DNA of 64,000 nt from Helicobacteraceae bacterium (GCA_013138865.1 WTBY01000052.1:1-64000), one strand, 5' to 3'. Positions 51,401 to 62,063 are shown, counted from the stretch's first letter. Program-made: numbers and translations. Notes: generated from the letters alone by a model not told the origin.

Positions 51401-52448
51401 TAATGTAGGAGATATTAACATAACCCTACTCGATAGTGATTGGACTATGGTAGACCAAGTTAACAGTGGCTGTACACTTAACTCTAGTTCTACTTCAATA
51501 ACTCCAGTCGGTTGTAATATAGAGTCAGTTAAGCAAGTGGTATTTACTCCATATAAATTTAATATTCTAGGTGATTATAATAACAGTGCAAATGGGTTTA
51601 CATATTACTCAAATGATTTAACGCAAGGGGCACTATTAGATCTAAATATAAGTGCAGTAAATAAAAGTAATGAGCCAACTACAAACTATACTGCACTCTG
51701 TTTTGCAAAAGATGTGAATGTTACTATTAGCTCAGTTGAGAGTGGAGTAATATATGGAGCAGATGAGACTCCAGTAGTTCCAATAGTTCTTGGTGAAGGT
51801 AATTTTAGTGATGCTAATGCGACACTAAGAGTTTATGTGAATTTTTCAAAAGACAATAGCATAGTTAAAAATCCTATACAGCCAGATATAACTGCATTAG
51901 CTCAAGAGAGTGAAAACAGCACTATTCAAGGTGAAAAACTATTCACTAATGGTGCTACATTTATATATGCAAGAGCACATATACCAAGAATGAGAACGTC
52001 ATCAGATGAAGCAAATGCTACACTCTATTATGAGTTTTATTGTGGTGATGGTTGTACATTAAATGATTATGTAAGTTTTTCTCCTACTAAAATGCAGAGC
52101 TTAGATGACATTAAATGGTACAAAAATGAGAACCATACTAGTGCTGATGGAAATATTACAGCATCAACTCAGCGTTCAGGCGAGACACTTGTAACATCAG
52201 TTATAGATAATAACAATGCAAAAATTATTTATACCTATAATGAAACAAAAGGTTACCCTTATAAAAGTACTATGCAAGTTGAAACAAATAGTTGGTTACT
52301 GTTTCATCCTTTTAATTCTGCAACAACAGCAAACTATTTTGAGTTAGAGTTCAACAAAGAGAATACACAGTGGAATGCTGAGGCTAATGTAAATACAGCA
52401 GTTGATGCTAATGCATCTACTAAAACAAATAGACGTATAATGTGGTAA
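48444..52448 (+). CDS. Large cadherin/MshQ-like surface protein
   Basis: 1334 aa from the ATG with TTGGAGG upstream and a clear signal peptide (MKILKLILLTLSFFINNLLA/DT). Order: an N-terminal beta domain (about 20-130), a cadherin-type repeat (APTDITLSNASISENAVIGT), and a second beta repeat (to about 325). Next is a middle with polymer-like beta repeats (VRIFIKNNLSFELNNLYLNH, YFYVEGDVLLNNNSNN) and paired Cys, then a long C-terminal region (about 890-1334) resembling DUF6701/MSHA biogenesis protein MshQ (DKFSIRPKLFNIELNASDIL). Probably exported and linked to pilus or adhesion; the pseudopilin at 18190 may belong to the same machinery. Confidence 0.75.
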   Translation: MKILKLILLTLSFFINNLLADTFTQYSSNIDLSDPVIYTININKNNDHDQFTITLIEDGALSLNISGDSSDKVKFAFSSTSMPTTQSNDGTLTSYGPTDFVSGTVIYASVHAPTLDKEDISYSITFTLSSENSAPTDITLSNASISENAVIGTTVGTFSTTDVDIANTFSYSLVGGADDASFSISGSNLVSNTTFNYATKSLYSILVRTDDGAGGTYDKNFDISIIEGAQPTVTASQIFSVDDGTTDGFIVGTIETTNSPTAFSITNDSSDGNFSISNLGVITVLNSSELDVDVTPSYTLGIFASNDDGSDEKNITINVTHILAPVDSNTYGCDMFGSVIVTYDYLDVSGTANAQACGTENISYPSGQITGSIDCLSDIACGGDGTECERIDPPANQLTYTWTHPNSPILDESPINPTPLTDMSYGNIAYSSGSAVFNASTLNPNNGNNYMYIGDATFDQTLISFTSGDYYFESFSITKNKNDVNNFAIDSTNGPVRIFIKNNLSFELNNLYLNHSGTPSDLLIYVGGDFNNPGSGGGNTHMNAYFYVEGDVLLNNNSNNWIIEGGITAEGTITIAGNNPDFIQSDESGDLGYGACSLCFKDVVGTATSPYNVSNSFVNLKGSTIYDLNVYKTYTGTNIRSGCSSTDGSCAQSSVSVDFDNLDNFVNGNSYSGYQYNIGDYDVFQFTTIEDNNTHIFNLTEYDTSITVNSKIDVGALFIADYYDTQADGKFYHTIVEECQLGTAGNLYIPGVLDAVDTDCINGTADTLAGCAENNITTKVSGRSYDLNILDVNTSSNMLFGTALAYLDDETISYKYIGEVNATDEGGITTFTIEHSDSVNSWSEVSNIFATKEAWIQFYFCNSSPSWRDCYVVGGDNVYITKNEDANESSSHDKFSIRPKLFNIELNASDILTLKSDENYKIDVNATYDLNSTNVIGYIQTLGAFSDKNASNILAPSDPLCTLSDEENFDAIFTNGVASSSAFTYNNVGDINITLLDSDWTMVDQVNSGCTLNSSSTSITPVGCNIESVKQVVFTPYKFNILGDYNNSANGFTYYSNDLTQGALLDLNISAVNKSNEPTTNYTALCFAKDVNVTISSVESGVIYGADETPVVPIVLGEGNFSDANATLRVYVNFSKDNSIVKNPIQPDITALAQESENSTIQGEKLFTNGATFIYARAHIPRMRTSSDEANATLYYEFYCGDGCTLNDYVSFSPTKMQSLDDIKWYKNENHTSADGNITASTQRSGETLVTSVIDNNNAKIIYTYNETKGYPYKSTMQVETNSWLLFHPFNSATTANYFELEFNKENTQWNAEANVNTAVDANASTKTNRRIMW

Positions 52449-52570
52449 AGTTTTACACTAGATGTACGATATATGTTTACATTAAATAGAAATAGTTATA
52501 TTTTAATCAATATAGTTGTTTTTAGTAGTCTACTATGCTACAATTATGAAATTTTTTAAGAGGGTATTAG

Positions 52571-52954
52571 ATGTTATTTGAGTTGAAAGCGCCACTGTTA
52601 GGTTTTCCTAATGTGACCAAACTAGAACTAACTAAAGTTGATGATATCTTTATGCGGATGGAAGTTCCCAATACTGAGTCACCTTCATTTACACTTATAA
52701 ACCCTTTTATACTAAGAGAGTATGCTTTTGATATTCCTGATAGTATTCAAAATGCTCTTGAGGTAACACCAGAGTCAAATATACTTATTTTCAATACTGT
52801 GATCGTAACAACACCTATAGAAAACTCAACAGTTAACTTTGGTGCACCATTTGTTTTTAATGCAGATAACATGACTATGGCACAAGTGCTTCTTTCAGAA
52901 CAAGAGCATTATGGTATAGCAGAACCTATAAACACTTTTTTAAATCAAGAATAA
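52571..52954 (+). CDS. fliW: Flagellar assembly factor FliW
   Basis: 127 aa. FELKAPLLGFPNVTKLELTK, a SPSFTLINPFIL core and APFVFNADNMTMAQVLL match FliW, which binds flagellin and relieves CsrA repression of its mRNA. A TACAAT box (52538-52543) and a TAAGAGGGT ribosome site precede it. proC follows after 4 nt. Confidence 0.93.
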   Translation: MLFELKAPLLGFPNVTKLELTKVDDIFMRMEVPNTESPSFTLINPFILREYAFDIPDSIQNALEVTPESNILIFNTVIVTTPIENSTVNFGAPFVFNADNMTMAQVLLSEQEHYGIAEPINTFLNQE

Positions 52955-52958
52955 TTTT

Positions 52959-53726
52959 ATGCCTAATAATAACAATACTATAACTTTTATAGGTAACGGG
53001 AATATGGCTCTATCTTTAGCTCTAGGGTTAAAAGACAGTTTTAATATCGAAGTTGTTGGTCGCTCAAATGAAAAACTTGATAATTTTGAAAAAAAGTTAG
53101 GTAAAAGTATAAAAAAATCTTTATTAAAAGGTTTTAATATCGAAGGAAAAAATATTTTTCTTTGTGTAAAACCTGCAAATACTCAAGAAGTAGGAAAACT
53201 ACTTGGTGGACAAGCTTCTACACTTTACTCTGTTTTAGCAGGAACTTCATTAGAAACTTTATCACTACACTTTGATGCTCACTCTTATGTTAGAGCAATG
53301 CCAAATTTAGCAGCAACAACACTCAACTCAATGACTACATTATGTGGAGATGAAAACTCAAAAGATAGCGCGATCAGCCTCTTTAATGCGATCGGAACTA
53401 CTCTATGGGTAGGCTCTGAAAAAGAGCTAGATATAGCTACTGCATTAGCAGGAAGTGGTCCAGCATATTTATCACTAATAGCAGAAGCACTAACAGATGG
53501 TGCAGTAAAGCAAGGTCTAAAACGTGTTGATGCTATGACACTTATGAGAGGTCTATTTGCTGGTTTTGGATCAGTTATTCAAGATACACACCCTGCACTA
53601 TTGAAAGATGGTGTTATGAGTCCAGGTGGAACTACTGCCGCGGGTTATTCAGCTCTTGAAGATGGTGGAGTAAGAGCCTCTTGTATTAATGCAATCGAAA
53701 AAGCTTACGCAGTTACAAAAAAATAA
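52959..53726 (+). CDS. proC: Pyrroline-5-carboxylate reductase
   Basis: 255 aa. N-terminal Rossmann motif FIGNGNMALSLALGL, VRAMPNLAATTLNSM, and the signature GSGPAYLSLIAEALTDGAVK with MSPGGTTAAGYSALE. Final step of proline synthesis. Confidence 0.95.
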   Translation: MPNNNNTITFIGNGNMALSLALGLKDSFNIEVVGRSNEKLDNFEKKLGKSIKKSLLKGFNIEGKNIFLCVKPANTQEVGKLLGGQASTLYSVLAGTSLETLSLHFDAHSYVRAMPNLAATTLNSMTTLCGDENSKDSAISLFNAIGTTLWVGSEKELDIATALAGSGPAYLSLIAEALTDGAVKQGLKRVDAMTLMRGLFAGFGSVIQDTHPALLKDGVMSPGGTTAAGYSALEDGGVRASCINAIEKAYAVTKK

Positions 53727-53811
53727 CCCTCTTTTTTAATAAACCTATAATTTTTTAAGCGTTTTTTAGCTATTATAACTCACTATTTTTTATAAAAGAA
53801 AGTGAGCATTA

Positions 53812-56298
53812 ATGAGCGATTTGTTTGACAACAGTGATATTCAAAATATCAACATAGAGGACACACTTAAGTCTAGCTATTTAGACTATTCAATGAGTGT
53901 AATTATAGGTCGTGCACTTCCAGATGTACGTGATGGACTAAAGCCAGTTCATAGAAGAATTCTTTATGCAATGGAAAAACTAAATCTCTCTGCTGGGGCT
54001 AAATACAAAAAATCAGCTCGTATCGTTGGTGATGTAATCGGTCAGTACCATCCTCATGGTGATACAGCTGTTTATGATGCATTAGTTCGTATGGCACAAC
54101 CTTTTGCAATGCGTGCTCCTTTAGTTGATGGTCAAGGTAACTTCGGTTCTGTTGATGGTGACAACGCGGCTGCAATGCGTTATACAGAAGCACGTATGAC
54201 TAAGTATGCAGGTGAACTTTTAAAAGATCTTGATAAAGATACTGTTAACATGATCGAAAATTATGATGGTACTACAAAAGAGCCATCAGTTCTTCCGACT
54301 CGTGTTCCAAACTTACTTATAAATGGTAGTTCAGGGATCGCGGTTGGTATGGCTACTAATATTCCCCCTCATAATCCAAAAGAGATAATGAATGCACTTC
54401 AGCATTTACTTGCTAATCCAAATGCTTCTTTGATGGACATTATGGAGTTCGTAAAAGCACCTGACTTTCCTACAGGTGGAATTATTTTTGGTAAAAAAGG
54501 TATTTTAGATGCTTATGAAACTGGACGTGGACGTATAAAAGTTCGTGCTAAAATTCATATTGAGCAAAAAGCTAAAAAAGAGGTTATCGTAATTGATGAG
54601 CTTCCATATATGGTTAATAAAGCTCGTCTTATAGAGAACATTGCAAACCTTGTTCGTGACAAACAAATAGAGGGTATTTCAGAAATTCGTGATGAATCTG
54701 ATCGTGATGGTATGAGAACCGTGATCGAACTTAAGCGTGACGCTATGAGTGAAATAGTTTTAAACAACCTCTATAAGTCTACAAATATGCAGACTACTTT
54801 TGGTATTATTATGCTCTCTATCTTTAACCAAGAGCCTCATATTTACTCACTTATTACTATGCTAAACCACTTTCTAAACCATAGAAAAACTGTAATAATT
54901 CGTCGTACTATTTTTGAACTTGAAAAAGCAAAAGCTCGTGCACATATTTTAGAAGGTCTTAAAAAAGCACTTGATCATATTGATGAGATCATTAAACTTA
55001 TTAGAGCTAGTGCAAATGTAGTTGATGCTCGTGAAAACCTAATGAGTGAATTTGATTTTAGTGAAATTCAAGCACAAAATATCGTTGATATGCGTCTTGG
55101 AAAACTTACTGGTTTAGAGCGTGAAAAAATTGAAAATGAGTTACGTGAAATATTATCTCATATTGAATATTTAGAGAGTATCTTAAAAAGTGAAGATATT
55201 TTAAAAGGTATTATAAAAGACGAGTTAGAGGAAGTTCAAGCTTTATATACAGATGAACGCCGTACTGAAATCGAAGATGATTATGATGATATAGATATAG
55301 AAGACCTTATACCAAATGAGCCAATGGTTGTAACTATTACACACCGTGGTTACATTAAGCGTGTACCATTAGCTTCTTATGAGAAACAACGTCGTGGTGG
55401 TAAAGGTAAAACAGCTGTAACTACTTATGATGATGACTTTATAGAGAACTTCTTTACATGTAATACGCATGATACACTAATGTTCGTAACAGATCGTGGT
55501 CAACTTCACTGGTTAAAAGTTTACAGAATTCCTGAGGGAAGCCGTATAGCTAAAGGTAAAGCAGTTGTTAACCTTATTAACCTTGTAGCTGGTGAGAAAA
55601 TAAGAGCTATTATTCCTACAACTGACTTCAGTGATGAGAAATCATTAGCATTCTTTACAGAAAATGGTGTTGTAAAGAGAACTAAACTAAGTGAATTTAG
55701 CAACGTTAGAAGTAATGGTGTAAGAGCAATTAATCTTGATGAAGATGACGCTCTTATTACAGCTAAAATAACTGATCAAAGTACAAAATACCTTTTCATA
55801 GTTACAAAATTCGCACAATGTATTAAGTTTGATATAGAAAAAACTCGTGATCAAGGTAGAAGTACACGTGGTGTTAGAGGTATTAAATTTAAAAAAGAGG
55901 GTGATGTTGTAGTTGATGCTAATGTTATTAGTAGTGATGAACAAGAGATCTTAACAGTAAGTGATAAAGGTATTGGTAAACGTACAACTGCTGGTGAATA
56001 TAGATTAACTAACCGTGGTGGTAGTGGTGTTATAGCAATAAAACTTAACCAAAAAACTGGAAGTAATGTTGTTGGCTGCTTGATGGTTGAAGAGTCTATG
56101 GATATGATGGCATTAACAGCTACTGGTAAAATGATTAGAGTAGATATGCAAAGCATCTCTAAGTCTAGTAGAAATACAAGTGGTGTCTATATTGTTAAAG
56201 GTGACGATGTTGTAAGCATATCAAGATGTCCAAAAAATGAAGTTGATGAAGACGAAGAAAATAGCGACTCTGAAGCAACATTAGATAGTGTTGAGTAA
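53812..56298 (+). CDS. gyrA: DNA gyrase subunit A
   Basis: 828 aa. Breakage-reunion domain with [20 protein letters not shown], the quinolone region with [20 protein letters not shown], and the catalytic Tyr in [13 protein letters not shown]. The C-terminal beta-pinwheel (about 500-800) contains the GyrA box as QRRGGKGK. The acidic tail ([16 protein letters not shown]) is usual. It introduces negative supercoils with GyrB. Confidence 0.97.
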   Translation: MSDLFDNSDIQNINIEDTLKSSYLDYSMSVIIGRALPDVRDGLKPVHRRILYAMEKLNLSAGAKYKKSARIVGDVIGQYHPHGDTAVYDALVRMAQPFAMRAPLVDGQGNFGSVDGDNAAAMRYTEARMTKYAGELLKDLDKDTVNMIENYDGTTKEPSVLPTRVPNLLINGSSGIAVGMATNIPPHNPKEIMNALQHLLANPNASLMDIMEFVKAPDFPTGGIIFGKKGILDAYETGRGRIKVRAKIHIEQKAKKEVIVIDELPYMVNKARLIENIANLVRDKQIEGISEIRDESDRDGMRTVIELKRDAMSEIVLNNLYKSTNMQTTFGIIMLSIFNQEPHIYSLITMLNHFLNHRKTVIIRRTIFELEKAKARAHILEGLKKALDHIDEIIKLIRASANVVDARENLMSEFDFSEIQAQNIVDMRLGKLTGLEREKIENELREILSHIEYLESILKSEDILKGIIKDELEEVQALYTDERRTEIEDDYDDIDIEDLIPNEPMVVTITHRGYIKRVPLASYEKQRRGGKGKTAVTTYDDDFIENFFTCNTHDTLMFVTDRGQLHWLKVYRIPEGSRIAKGKAVVNLINLVAGEKIRAIIPTTDFSDEKSLAFFTENGVVKRTKLSEFSNVRSNGVRAINLDEDDALITAKITDQSTKYLFIVTKFAQCIKFDIEKTRDQGRSTRGVRGIKFKKEGDVVVDANVISSDEQEILTVSDKGIGKRTTAGEYRLTNRGGSGVIAIKLNQKTGSNVVGCLMVEESMDMMALTATGKMIRVDMQSISKSSRNTSGVYIVKGDDVVSISRCPKNEVDEDEENSDSEATLDSVE

Positions 56299-56353
56299 AC
56301 TTGGAACATAATTTGCTCTTAACTCTTAATTATTAAATCTTAAGGATATACTC

Positions 56354-56875
56354 ATGAAATATTCAGTTGTTTTACTGGCTTTAGCGAGCCTTACAACTAT
56401 TTCTCTTGCACAAGGGAGTGCTACTACATCTGCTGGTAGTAACGAACAAGTTATTGTAGTTTCAGCTCCAACGGCTAAGCCACAAGCTGTTTATAACTAC
56501 AACTATAACTACGATGTAGAGAGTGATAAAAAACAAAAAGCTACGCCAGAACCAACAACAGCGTATAACAATATACATGTTAGTGTTACTGGTGAGGGTG
56601 TTGCTCCTGTAAATACTGCTTCACCTGCTCAAGCTTATGCACTTGCGAAGCGTGCAGCTATTGCTGAAGCTTACAGACTAATAGCTGAAAAAGTTAAAGG
56701 TATTCACATAGAGGGTCAAGACTACATCAAAAATATGATGGTTAAAAGTACTACAGTTCGTTCTCAAGTGAATGCTCTTGTAAGAAATGCAACTATTATA
56801 GAGACAACTTTTAAAGATGGTCTATGCGAAGTCGAGATGGAAATCGTTATTTCTCAATCGCAATTTATGCGTTAA
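56354..56875 (+). CDS. FlgP/LPP20-like exported protein
   Basis: 173 aa. Signal peptide MKYSVVLLALASLTTISLAQ without a lipobox Cys. A Tyr/Asn repeat (YNYNYNYDVE) is followed by an LPP20-fold domain (about 75-173) with PAQAYALAKRAAIAEAYRLI and GLCEVEMEIVI. The family includes FlgP, which forms basal disks on Campylobacter flagella. It sits next to flgR, which supports a flagellar role. FlgP of Campylobacter is a lipoprotein; this copy appears not to be. Confidence 0.7.
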   Translation: MKYSVVLLALASLTTISLAQGSATTSAGSNEQVIVVSAPTAKPQAVYNYNYNYDVESDKKQKATPEPTTAYNNIHVSVTGEGVAPVNTASPAQAYALAKRAAIAEAYRLIAEKVKGIHIEGQDYIKNMMVKSTTVRSQVNALVRNATIIETTFKDGLCEVEMEIVISQSQFMR

Positions 56876-57237
56876 TATTTTTTTATACTTCTTTAAATGC
56901 TCGTGAGTATATCATCAGCTACCGCCTTGTGGTAGCTGACACGATAGTTCTCAATGAAAAGTTAAATATCTCAGCTGCTATGCAAGCATGTAGTGGTACT
57001 CAATCTTCTTCAACTATTTTATCTTCAACAGATAACAAAAATTTAATAAAAACTATTGAACAAAACAGAGAAAAATTCATAACCTATTTAGAGAAAATTG
57101 GTGTTCAAATAGAGCACTCTGAAGAGACAAAAAATTTCATATACTCAGCTCGTACTATAATGACACTAAAAGCACAATGTTTTACAGTCGATTTTAATGA
57201 TGGTTTTGTTAAAATCACGCACATAAAACAAGAGTAA
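56824..57237 (+). CDS. Exported hypothetical protein, possible FlgQ counterpart
   Basis: 137 aa. The start lies inside the preceding gene (52-nt overlap), and residues 8-26 (RYFSIAIYALIFFYTSLNA) form a signal peptide that ends before REYII. A pair of Cys (about 55 and 122) may form a disulfide. In Campylobacter flgP is followed by flgQ, and this position matches, but no sequence signature of FlgQ was recognised. Confidence 0.55.
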   Translation: MRSRDGNRYFSIAIYALIFFYTSLNAREYIISYRLVVADTIVLNEKLNISAAMQACSGTQSSSTILSSTDNKNLIKTIEQNREKFITYLEKIGVQIEHSEETKNFIYSARTIMTLKAQCFTVDFNDGFVKITHIKQE

Positions 57238-57245
57238 GGAAAATA

Positions 57246-58550
57246 ATGAAAATAGCTATCGTTGAAGATGATATTAATATGCGTAAATCGCTTGAAATAG
57301 CATTTAGTGACTATAGTGAATTTAACATAAACTCTTTTAAAAATCCTAAAGATGCTCTAAAAAAACTTGATGATAGTTATGACCTTGTAATTACTGACAT
57401 TAATATGCCTGGAATGGATGGTATTGAGTTTGCAAAAACTTTAAATGGTAAGTACGAAATCATCATGATGACAGGTAATGCTACTCTTCAAAAAGCCATA
57501 GACTCCATTCAGCTAGGTGTGAAAGATTTTTTGCTTAAACCATTTGAAATCGAGACTTTAGTCTCTGCAATAAAAAGATCAGTAAAAGTAAAAGAGGTTG
57601 TTAAAAAAGCTAAAAGCACAACTTCTAAAAAAGCTTCTTCATCATCATTTCTAGCAACATCACCTGCATTAGAAAAATTATTAAATATGACAGAACGCGC
57701 TTCTAAAACAGATGCAAGTATTTTACTTTTAGGTGAGAGTGGTGTTGGTAAAGAAGTCTTTGCTACACATATACACAAAAATTCCCCTAGAAATTCAAAA
57801 CCATTTGTTGCGATTAACATGGCGGCAATTCCAGACAACTTAATAGAGAGTGAACTTTTTGGTTTTGAAAAAGGTGCTTTTACTGATGCAACTGAAGCAA
57901 AAATTGGACAGTTTGAAGCTGCAAATGGTGGAACACTATTTTTAGATGAGATAGGTGAAATGCCTTTTAATGTTCAAGCAAAACTTCTTCGTGCTATTCA
58001 AGAGAGAGAAATAAGACCACTTGGATCTAAAAAAGTTGTTAAAATAGACATACGAATAGTCTCAGCTACAAATGCCTCTTTAGAACAAAAAATATCAGAT
58101 GGAGAGTTCCGTGAAGATCTTTTTTATCGTTTAAATACGATCCCTCTATCTATTCCACCCCTTCGCGATCGAGTAGAAGAGATCTTGGATATTGCAACAA
58201 TAAGTCTGAAACAAAATTGTGAAAAATACAGTTTTGATCAAAAAGAGTTTTGTGAGGATTCAAAAGCACAACTCTTAAAATACTCATGGCCTGGAAATAT
58301 TCGTGAGCTTATCTCTGTTGTAGAGAGAGCAACCATTTTAAGTGATGGTGATTTAATTACACCTGAATCACTATTTTTAGAGTCAAGAGGTCTAAAGCCA
58401 TCAAATGAGAAAAAAACTATTGCAGATATGGAAAAAGATCTAATTATCGAAATTTTAGAAAATTGTGAAAATAATTTAGAAGATAGTGCAAAAATGCTAG
58501 GAATGAGCCAAGCAAATTTAAAAAAGAAAATAACAAAATATAACTTATAA
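57246..58550 (+). CDS. flgR: Sigma-54 dependent response regulator FlgR
   Basis: 434 aa. Receiver domain (1-120, phosphoacceptor D51 in VITDINMPGMDG). AAA+ domain (about 140-370): Walker A GESGVGKE, Walker B GGTLFLDEIGEMP, and the sigma-54 contact loop EKGAFTDA in place of GAFTGA. A Fis-type helix-turn-helix at the C-terminus (ENNLEDSAKMLGMSQANLKK) is retained. It activates sigma-54 flagellar genes in Campylobacterota. Confidence 0.88.
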   Translation: MKIAIVEDDINMRKSLEIAFSDYSEFNINSFKNPKDALKKLDDSYDLVITDINMPGMDGIEFAKTLNGKYEIIMMTGNATLQKAIDSIQLGVKDFLLKPFEIETLVSAIKRSVKVKEVVKKAKSTTSKKASSSSFLATSPALEKLLNMTERASKTDASILLLGESGVGKEVFATHIHKNSPRNSKPFVAINMAAIPDNLIESELFGFEKGAFTDATEAKIGQFEAANGGTLFLDEIGEMPFNVQAKLLRAIQEREIRPLGSKKVVKIDIRIVSATNASLEQKISDGEFREDLFYRLNTIPLSIPPLRDRVEEILDIATISLKQNCEKYSFDQKEFCEDSKAQLLKYSWPGNIRELISVVERATILSDGDLITPESLFLESRGLKPSNEKKTIADMEKDLIIEILENCENNLEDSAKMLGMSQANLKKKITKYNL

Positions 58551-58560
58551 GGAATTATAG

Positions 58561-59595
58561 ATGAGTAGAGAGTTTAATGTAGCGATCGTAGGTGCAACTG
58601 GTGCAGTTGGCGAAGAGATACTTAGAATTTTAGAAGAAGAGAATTTTCCTGTAGCTAAATTAGTTCCCCTTGCAAGTGCAAAAAGTGCGGGTAATAAAAT
58701 CACATTTAATGAAAAAGATGTTGTTATAAAAGAGCTTACTAAAGATATTTTTGAAGCTGAAAAAGTTGAAATTGCTCTTTTTAGTGCAGGTGGATCTATC
58801 TCTGCTGAGTTTGCACAAAGTGCTGCTGATGCAGGAGCTGTTGTGATCGATAATACAAGTCACTTTAGAATGAATGCTGATGTTCCACTGGTTGTTCCTG
58901 AAGTAAATCCTGAAGATATTAAAGAGTGGAAAACAACTGGTGTAATTGCTAACCCTAACTGTTCAACTATTCAAATGATCCAAGCTATTAAGCCACTAGA
59001 TGATGCTTATGACTTAGTTAGAGTTGACGTAAGTACTTACCAAGCAACTTCTGGAGCTGGAAAAAGTGCTATGGAAGAGTTAGTAACTCAAATGCAAGAC
59101 TTTTTTAGTTTTAAACTAGATGAGTCTAAGCACGAAGCTTTTAATCATCAAATAGCTCTTAATGTTATTCCACAAATTGATGATTTTACAGATAATGGTT
59201 ACACAAAAGAAGAGATGAAAATGGTGAATGAGACTAAAAAAATCATGCACAAAGATATTGAACTCTCTGCAACTTGTGTACGCGTACCTACACTTCGTGG
59301 TCATGCTGAAGCACTTACACTTACTTTTGACTCAGATGTTGATGCACATAAAGCTAGAGAGCTTTTAAGCAAAGCTCCAAACATAGTTATAGTTGACGAC
59401 TTAGAAAAGAATGAATACCCAATGCCAGCTGCATGTATAGACAAGAATGAGACTTTTGTTGGTCGCATAAGAAATGATACTTATAGAGAAAATATGCTTC
59501 ATATGTTTGTTGTTGCTGACAACTTACGTGTTGGTGCTGCTACAAATGCTGTTAGAATTGCACAAAAGTGGATTGAAATGGAAGAGTATAACTAG
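58561..59595 (+). CDS. asd: Aspartate-semialdehyde dehydrogenase
   Basis: 344 aa. VAIVGATGAVGEEILRILEE for NADP, catalytic Cys in NPNCSTIQMI, YQATSGAGKSAMEEL, and the His of RVPTLRGHAEALTL. It makes aspartate semialdehyde for lysine, threonine and methionine. Its stop overlaps the next GTG. Confidence 0.96.
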   Translation: MSREFNVAIVGATGAVGEEILRILEEENFPVAKLVPLASAKSAGNKITFNEKDVVIKELTKDIFEAEKVEIALFSAGGSISAEFAQSAADAGAVVIDNTSHFRMNADVPLVVPEVNPEDIKEWKTTGVIANPNCSTIQMIQAIKPLDDAYDLVRVDVSTYQATSGAGKSAMEELVTQMQDFFSFKLDESKHEAFNHQIALNVIPQIDDFTDNGYTKEEMKMVNETKKIMHKDIELSATCVRVPTLRGHAEALTLTFDSDVDAHKARELLSKAPNIVIVDDLEKNEYPMPAACIDKNETFVGRIRNDTYRENMLHMFVVADNLRVGAATNAVRIAQKWIEMEEYN

Positions 59596-60125
59596 TGGAA
59601 AAATTATTTGAGAGTACTCTTTGGAGTTCAAGGTTTATAGTTGTATTAGCTGTGGTTTTTGGACTTATAGGAGCAGTAATACTTTTTACTGTTGCTAGTG
59701 TTGATATTTTTACTACAGCAGGTTATGTTTTAAACACATATTTTACTGGAGCACACCCTGAAAACTTTCATGGTGAAGTTGTTAGTGGCATAATAGGAGC
59801 AGTTGATCTTTACTTGATCGGTGTTGTAATGTTACTCTTTTCTTTTGGTCTGTATGAGCTTTTTATCTCTGAGATTGATCAAGCTAAAGATAAAGATGGA
59901 AGTGATAATAAAATTCTAGCTATTCACTCACTAGATCAGTTAAAAGACAAAATTTCAAAAGTTATCGTTATGGTTTTAGTTGTTGGATTTTTCCAACAAG
60001 CAGCACATATGAAGTATGAAAATTCACTTGATATGCTCTACTTTGCACTCTCGATTGCTGCGATCTCAATTGGACTTTACTTTTTAGGTAAAGTCGGAAA
60101 AAATAATAAGGATATTAAATTATGA
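59595..60125 (+). CDS. YqhA-family membrane protein
   Basis: 176 aa, GTG start overlapping the asd stop. Four likely membrane spans (about 15-40, 65-85, 120-140, 148-165). The family (UPF0114) has [20 protein letters not shown]-like starts and [20 protein letters not shown] in the centre. Function unknown. It overlaps hemE by 4 nt. Confidence 0.85.
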   Translation: MEKLFESTLWSSRFIVVLAVVFGLIGAVILFTVASVDIFTTAGYVLNTYFTGAHPENFHGEVVSGIIGAVDLYLIGVVMLLFSFGLYELFISEIDQAKDKDGSDNKILAIHSLDQLKDKISKVIVMVLVVGFFQQAAHMKYENSLDMLYFALSIAAISIGLYFLGKVGKNNKDIKL

Positions 60126-61153
60126 GTAAAATATTTGTTGATGCGTGTCTTGGAAAAAAAACACCTTATACACCAGTTTGGATGATGAGACAGGCAGGTC
60201 GTTACTTGCCAGAATATATGGAAGTTAGAGCAAAAGCTGGTAACTTTTTAAACCTATGTCACGCACCTGAGATGGCGTGTGAGGTTACACTACAGCCTAT
60301 TGATATTTTAGATGTTGATGCTGCTATTTTATTTAGTGATATTTTAGTTATTCCTGATGAGATGGGTATGGACCTATCGTTCATTAAAGGTGAGGGACCT
60401 AAGTTCTCTGATCCGATCGCAACTGAGGCTGACTTAGACAGATTGATAGGTGGCGAAGAAGCAGCATCTAAACTTACTTATGTTTATGAAACAATTGAGC
60501 TTATAAAAACAAAATTATCAGAAGATAAAGCGCTTATAGGTTTTACAGGTGCACCTTGGACACTTGCAACTTATATGATCGAAGGACAAGGTACAAAAAC
60601 ATACAACATATGTAAAAAAATGATGTACTCTAACCCTGAACTACTTCATAAAATTCTTAGAAAAGTAACTGATGTTATAAAAATTTATATGGAAAAACAG
60701 ATCGAAGCTGGAATTGATGTTGTTCAAGTTTTTGATAGCTGGGCAGCTGCGATCGAGCCTGGAAAATATGATGAATTTTCTTGGAAATATATGGTAGAAA
60801 TTGCTGATCACTTAAAAGCAAAATATCCAAATACCCCGATTATTTTATTCCCTAAAGGGATTCCATCATTTTTAGACAAAGTATATGGAAACTTTGATGT
60901 ATTTGGAGTTGACTGGTCAACACCAATGTCACTAGCAAAAGAAAAACTAGGCGAAAAGTATGTACTTCAAGGAAATATGGAGCCATGTCGTCTCTACTCT
61001 AAAGAAGCTACAACTAAGTGTGTAGAAGCTATTCAAGACACTATGGGAACTAATCGTCATATATTTAACTTAGGTCATGGAATACTACCTGATGTTCCAG
61101 TTGAAAATGCTAAGCATTTTATCGATGAGTGTCACCGCGTAAGTGGAAAATAG
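60122..61153 (+). CDS. hemE: Uroporphyrinogen decarboxylase
   Basis: 343 aa. [19 protein letters not shown] (substrate-binding Arg pair), [39 protein letters not shown], and [10 protein letters not shown]-like end with [11 protein letters not shown]. It converts uroporphyrinogen III to coproporphyrinogen III for heme. Confidence 0.97.
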   Translation: MSKIFVDACLGKKTPYTPVWMMRQAGRYLPEYMEVRAKAGNFLNLCHAPEMACEVTLQPIDILDVDAAILFSDILVIPDEMGMDLSFIKGEGPKFSDPIATEADLDRLIGGEEAASKLTYVYETIELIKTKLSEDKALIGFTGAPWTLATYMIEGQGTKTYNICKKMMYSNPELLHKILRKVTDVIKIYMEKQIEAGIDVVQVFDSWAAAIEPGKYDEFSWKYMVEIADHLKAKYPNTPIILFPKGIPSFLDKVYGNFDVFGVDWSTPMSLAKEKLGEKYVLQGNMEPCRLYSKEATTKCVEAIQDTMGTNRHIFNLGHGILPDVPVENAKHFIDECHRVSGK

Positions 61154-62063
61154 TAAAAATATTTTTGGTCCTATAAATTCACGCCGTTTTGGCGTGAGTT
61201 TAGGGGTTGATCTCTCTTCTAAAACTAAACAGTGTAACTTTGATTGTTTGTATTGTGAGTTAGCTCCTGCTAAAACTACTGAGCTTCAAGAGTATACAGT
61301 TGATAGTGAAACTATCTTCTTCGATATCCACTCAGCACTAAAAACACACAAGAATATAGATGTAATAACATTCACTGCAAATGGTGAACCTACTCTCTAC
61401 CCTTACTTAAATGAGTTAATAGAAAAAGTTGATACTATTAAAGGTGATACTCAAACGCTTATTTTAACTAATAGTGCAACTCTTATGGATGAACAAGTAT
61501 TTAATACCCTGTTGCTCCTTGATCAAGTAAAACTTTCACTTGATGCGATCACACCTGAAGTTTTTAAAAAAATAGATAGACCACATGAATCAATTAAAAT
61601 AGAGAAGATTTCTCAAAAAGTTATAGAGTTCTCTAACAAGTTTAAAGGAAAGCTCTTTATTGAGATTCTTTTTGTTCATACTCTAAACGACAGTGATGAA
61701 GAGATCAAAAAACTTAACGAAGTGTTATTAGAAGTTAAATGCGATCGCATAGACCTAGGTACAATAGATCGTCCTCCTGCTTATAATGTTACAGGTATTT
61801 CATATAGTGAACTTCACTCTATATCCATGAAGTTTGATAGCTCTCTACCTGTACATATAGCCTCACGTCAGCATGCTGAGTCCTGCAAGTCATACTACTC
61901 TAATGAAGAGATCTTAAACACGCTAGATAAACGTCCATTAAGTCAAGAAGATATAGAGTTACTTTTTGATGATGATAGCCAAAAAAGAGTTGAAGAGTTA
62001 AAATGTAGTGGATCTATAAAAACTCTTAAAAGAGCTAATATAGAATTTTTTATAAAGGCTTAA
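61143..62063 (+). CDS. Radical SAM protein (COG0731-like)
   Basis: 306 aa. GTG start inside the end of hem[17 protein letters not shown] leads to the 4Fe-4S motif CNFDCLYC (C-x3-C-x2-C), followed by [16 protein letters not shown]. The family resembles tRNA wybutosine-type and other radical SAM enzymes of unknown substrate. The C-terminal 60 residues ([20 protein letters not shown]) may be a small helical partner domain. Confidence 0.85.
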   Translation: MENSKNIFGPINSRRFGVSLGVDLSSKTKQCNFDCLYCELAPAKTTELQEYTVDSETIFFDIHSALKTHKNIDVITFTANGEPTLYPYLNELIEKVDTIKGDTQTLILTNSATLMDEQVFNTLLLLDQVKLSLDAITPEVFKKIDRPHESIKIEKISQKVIEFSNKFKGKLFIEILFVHTLNDSDEEIKKLNEVLLEVKCDRIDLGTIDRPPAYNVTGISYSELHSISMKFDSSLPVHIASRQHAESCKSYYSNEEILNTLDKRPLSQEDIELLFDDDSQKRVEELKCSGSIKTLKRANIEFFIKA

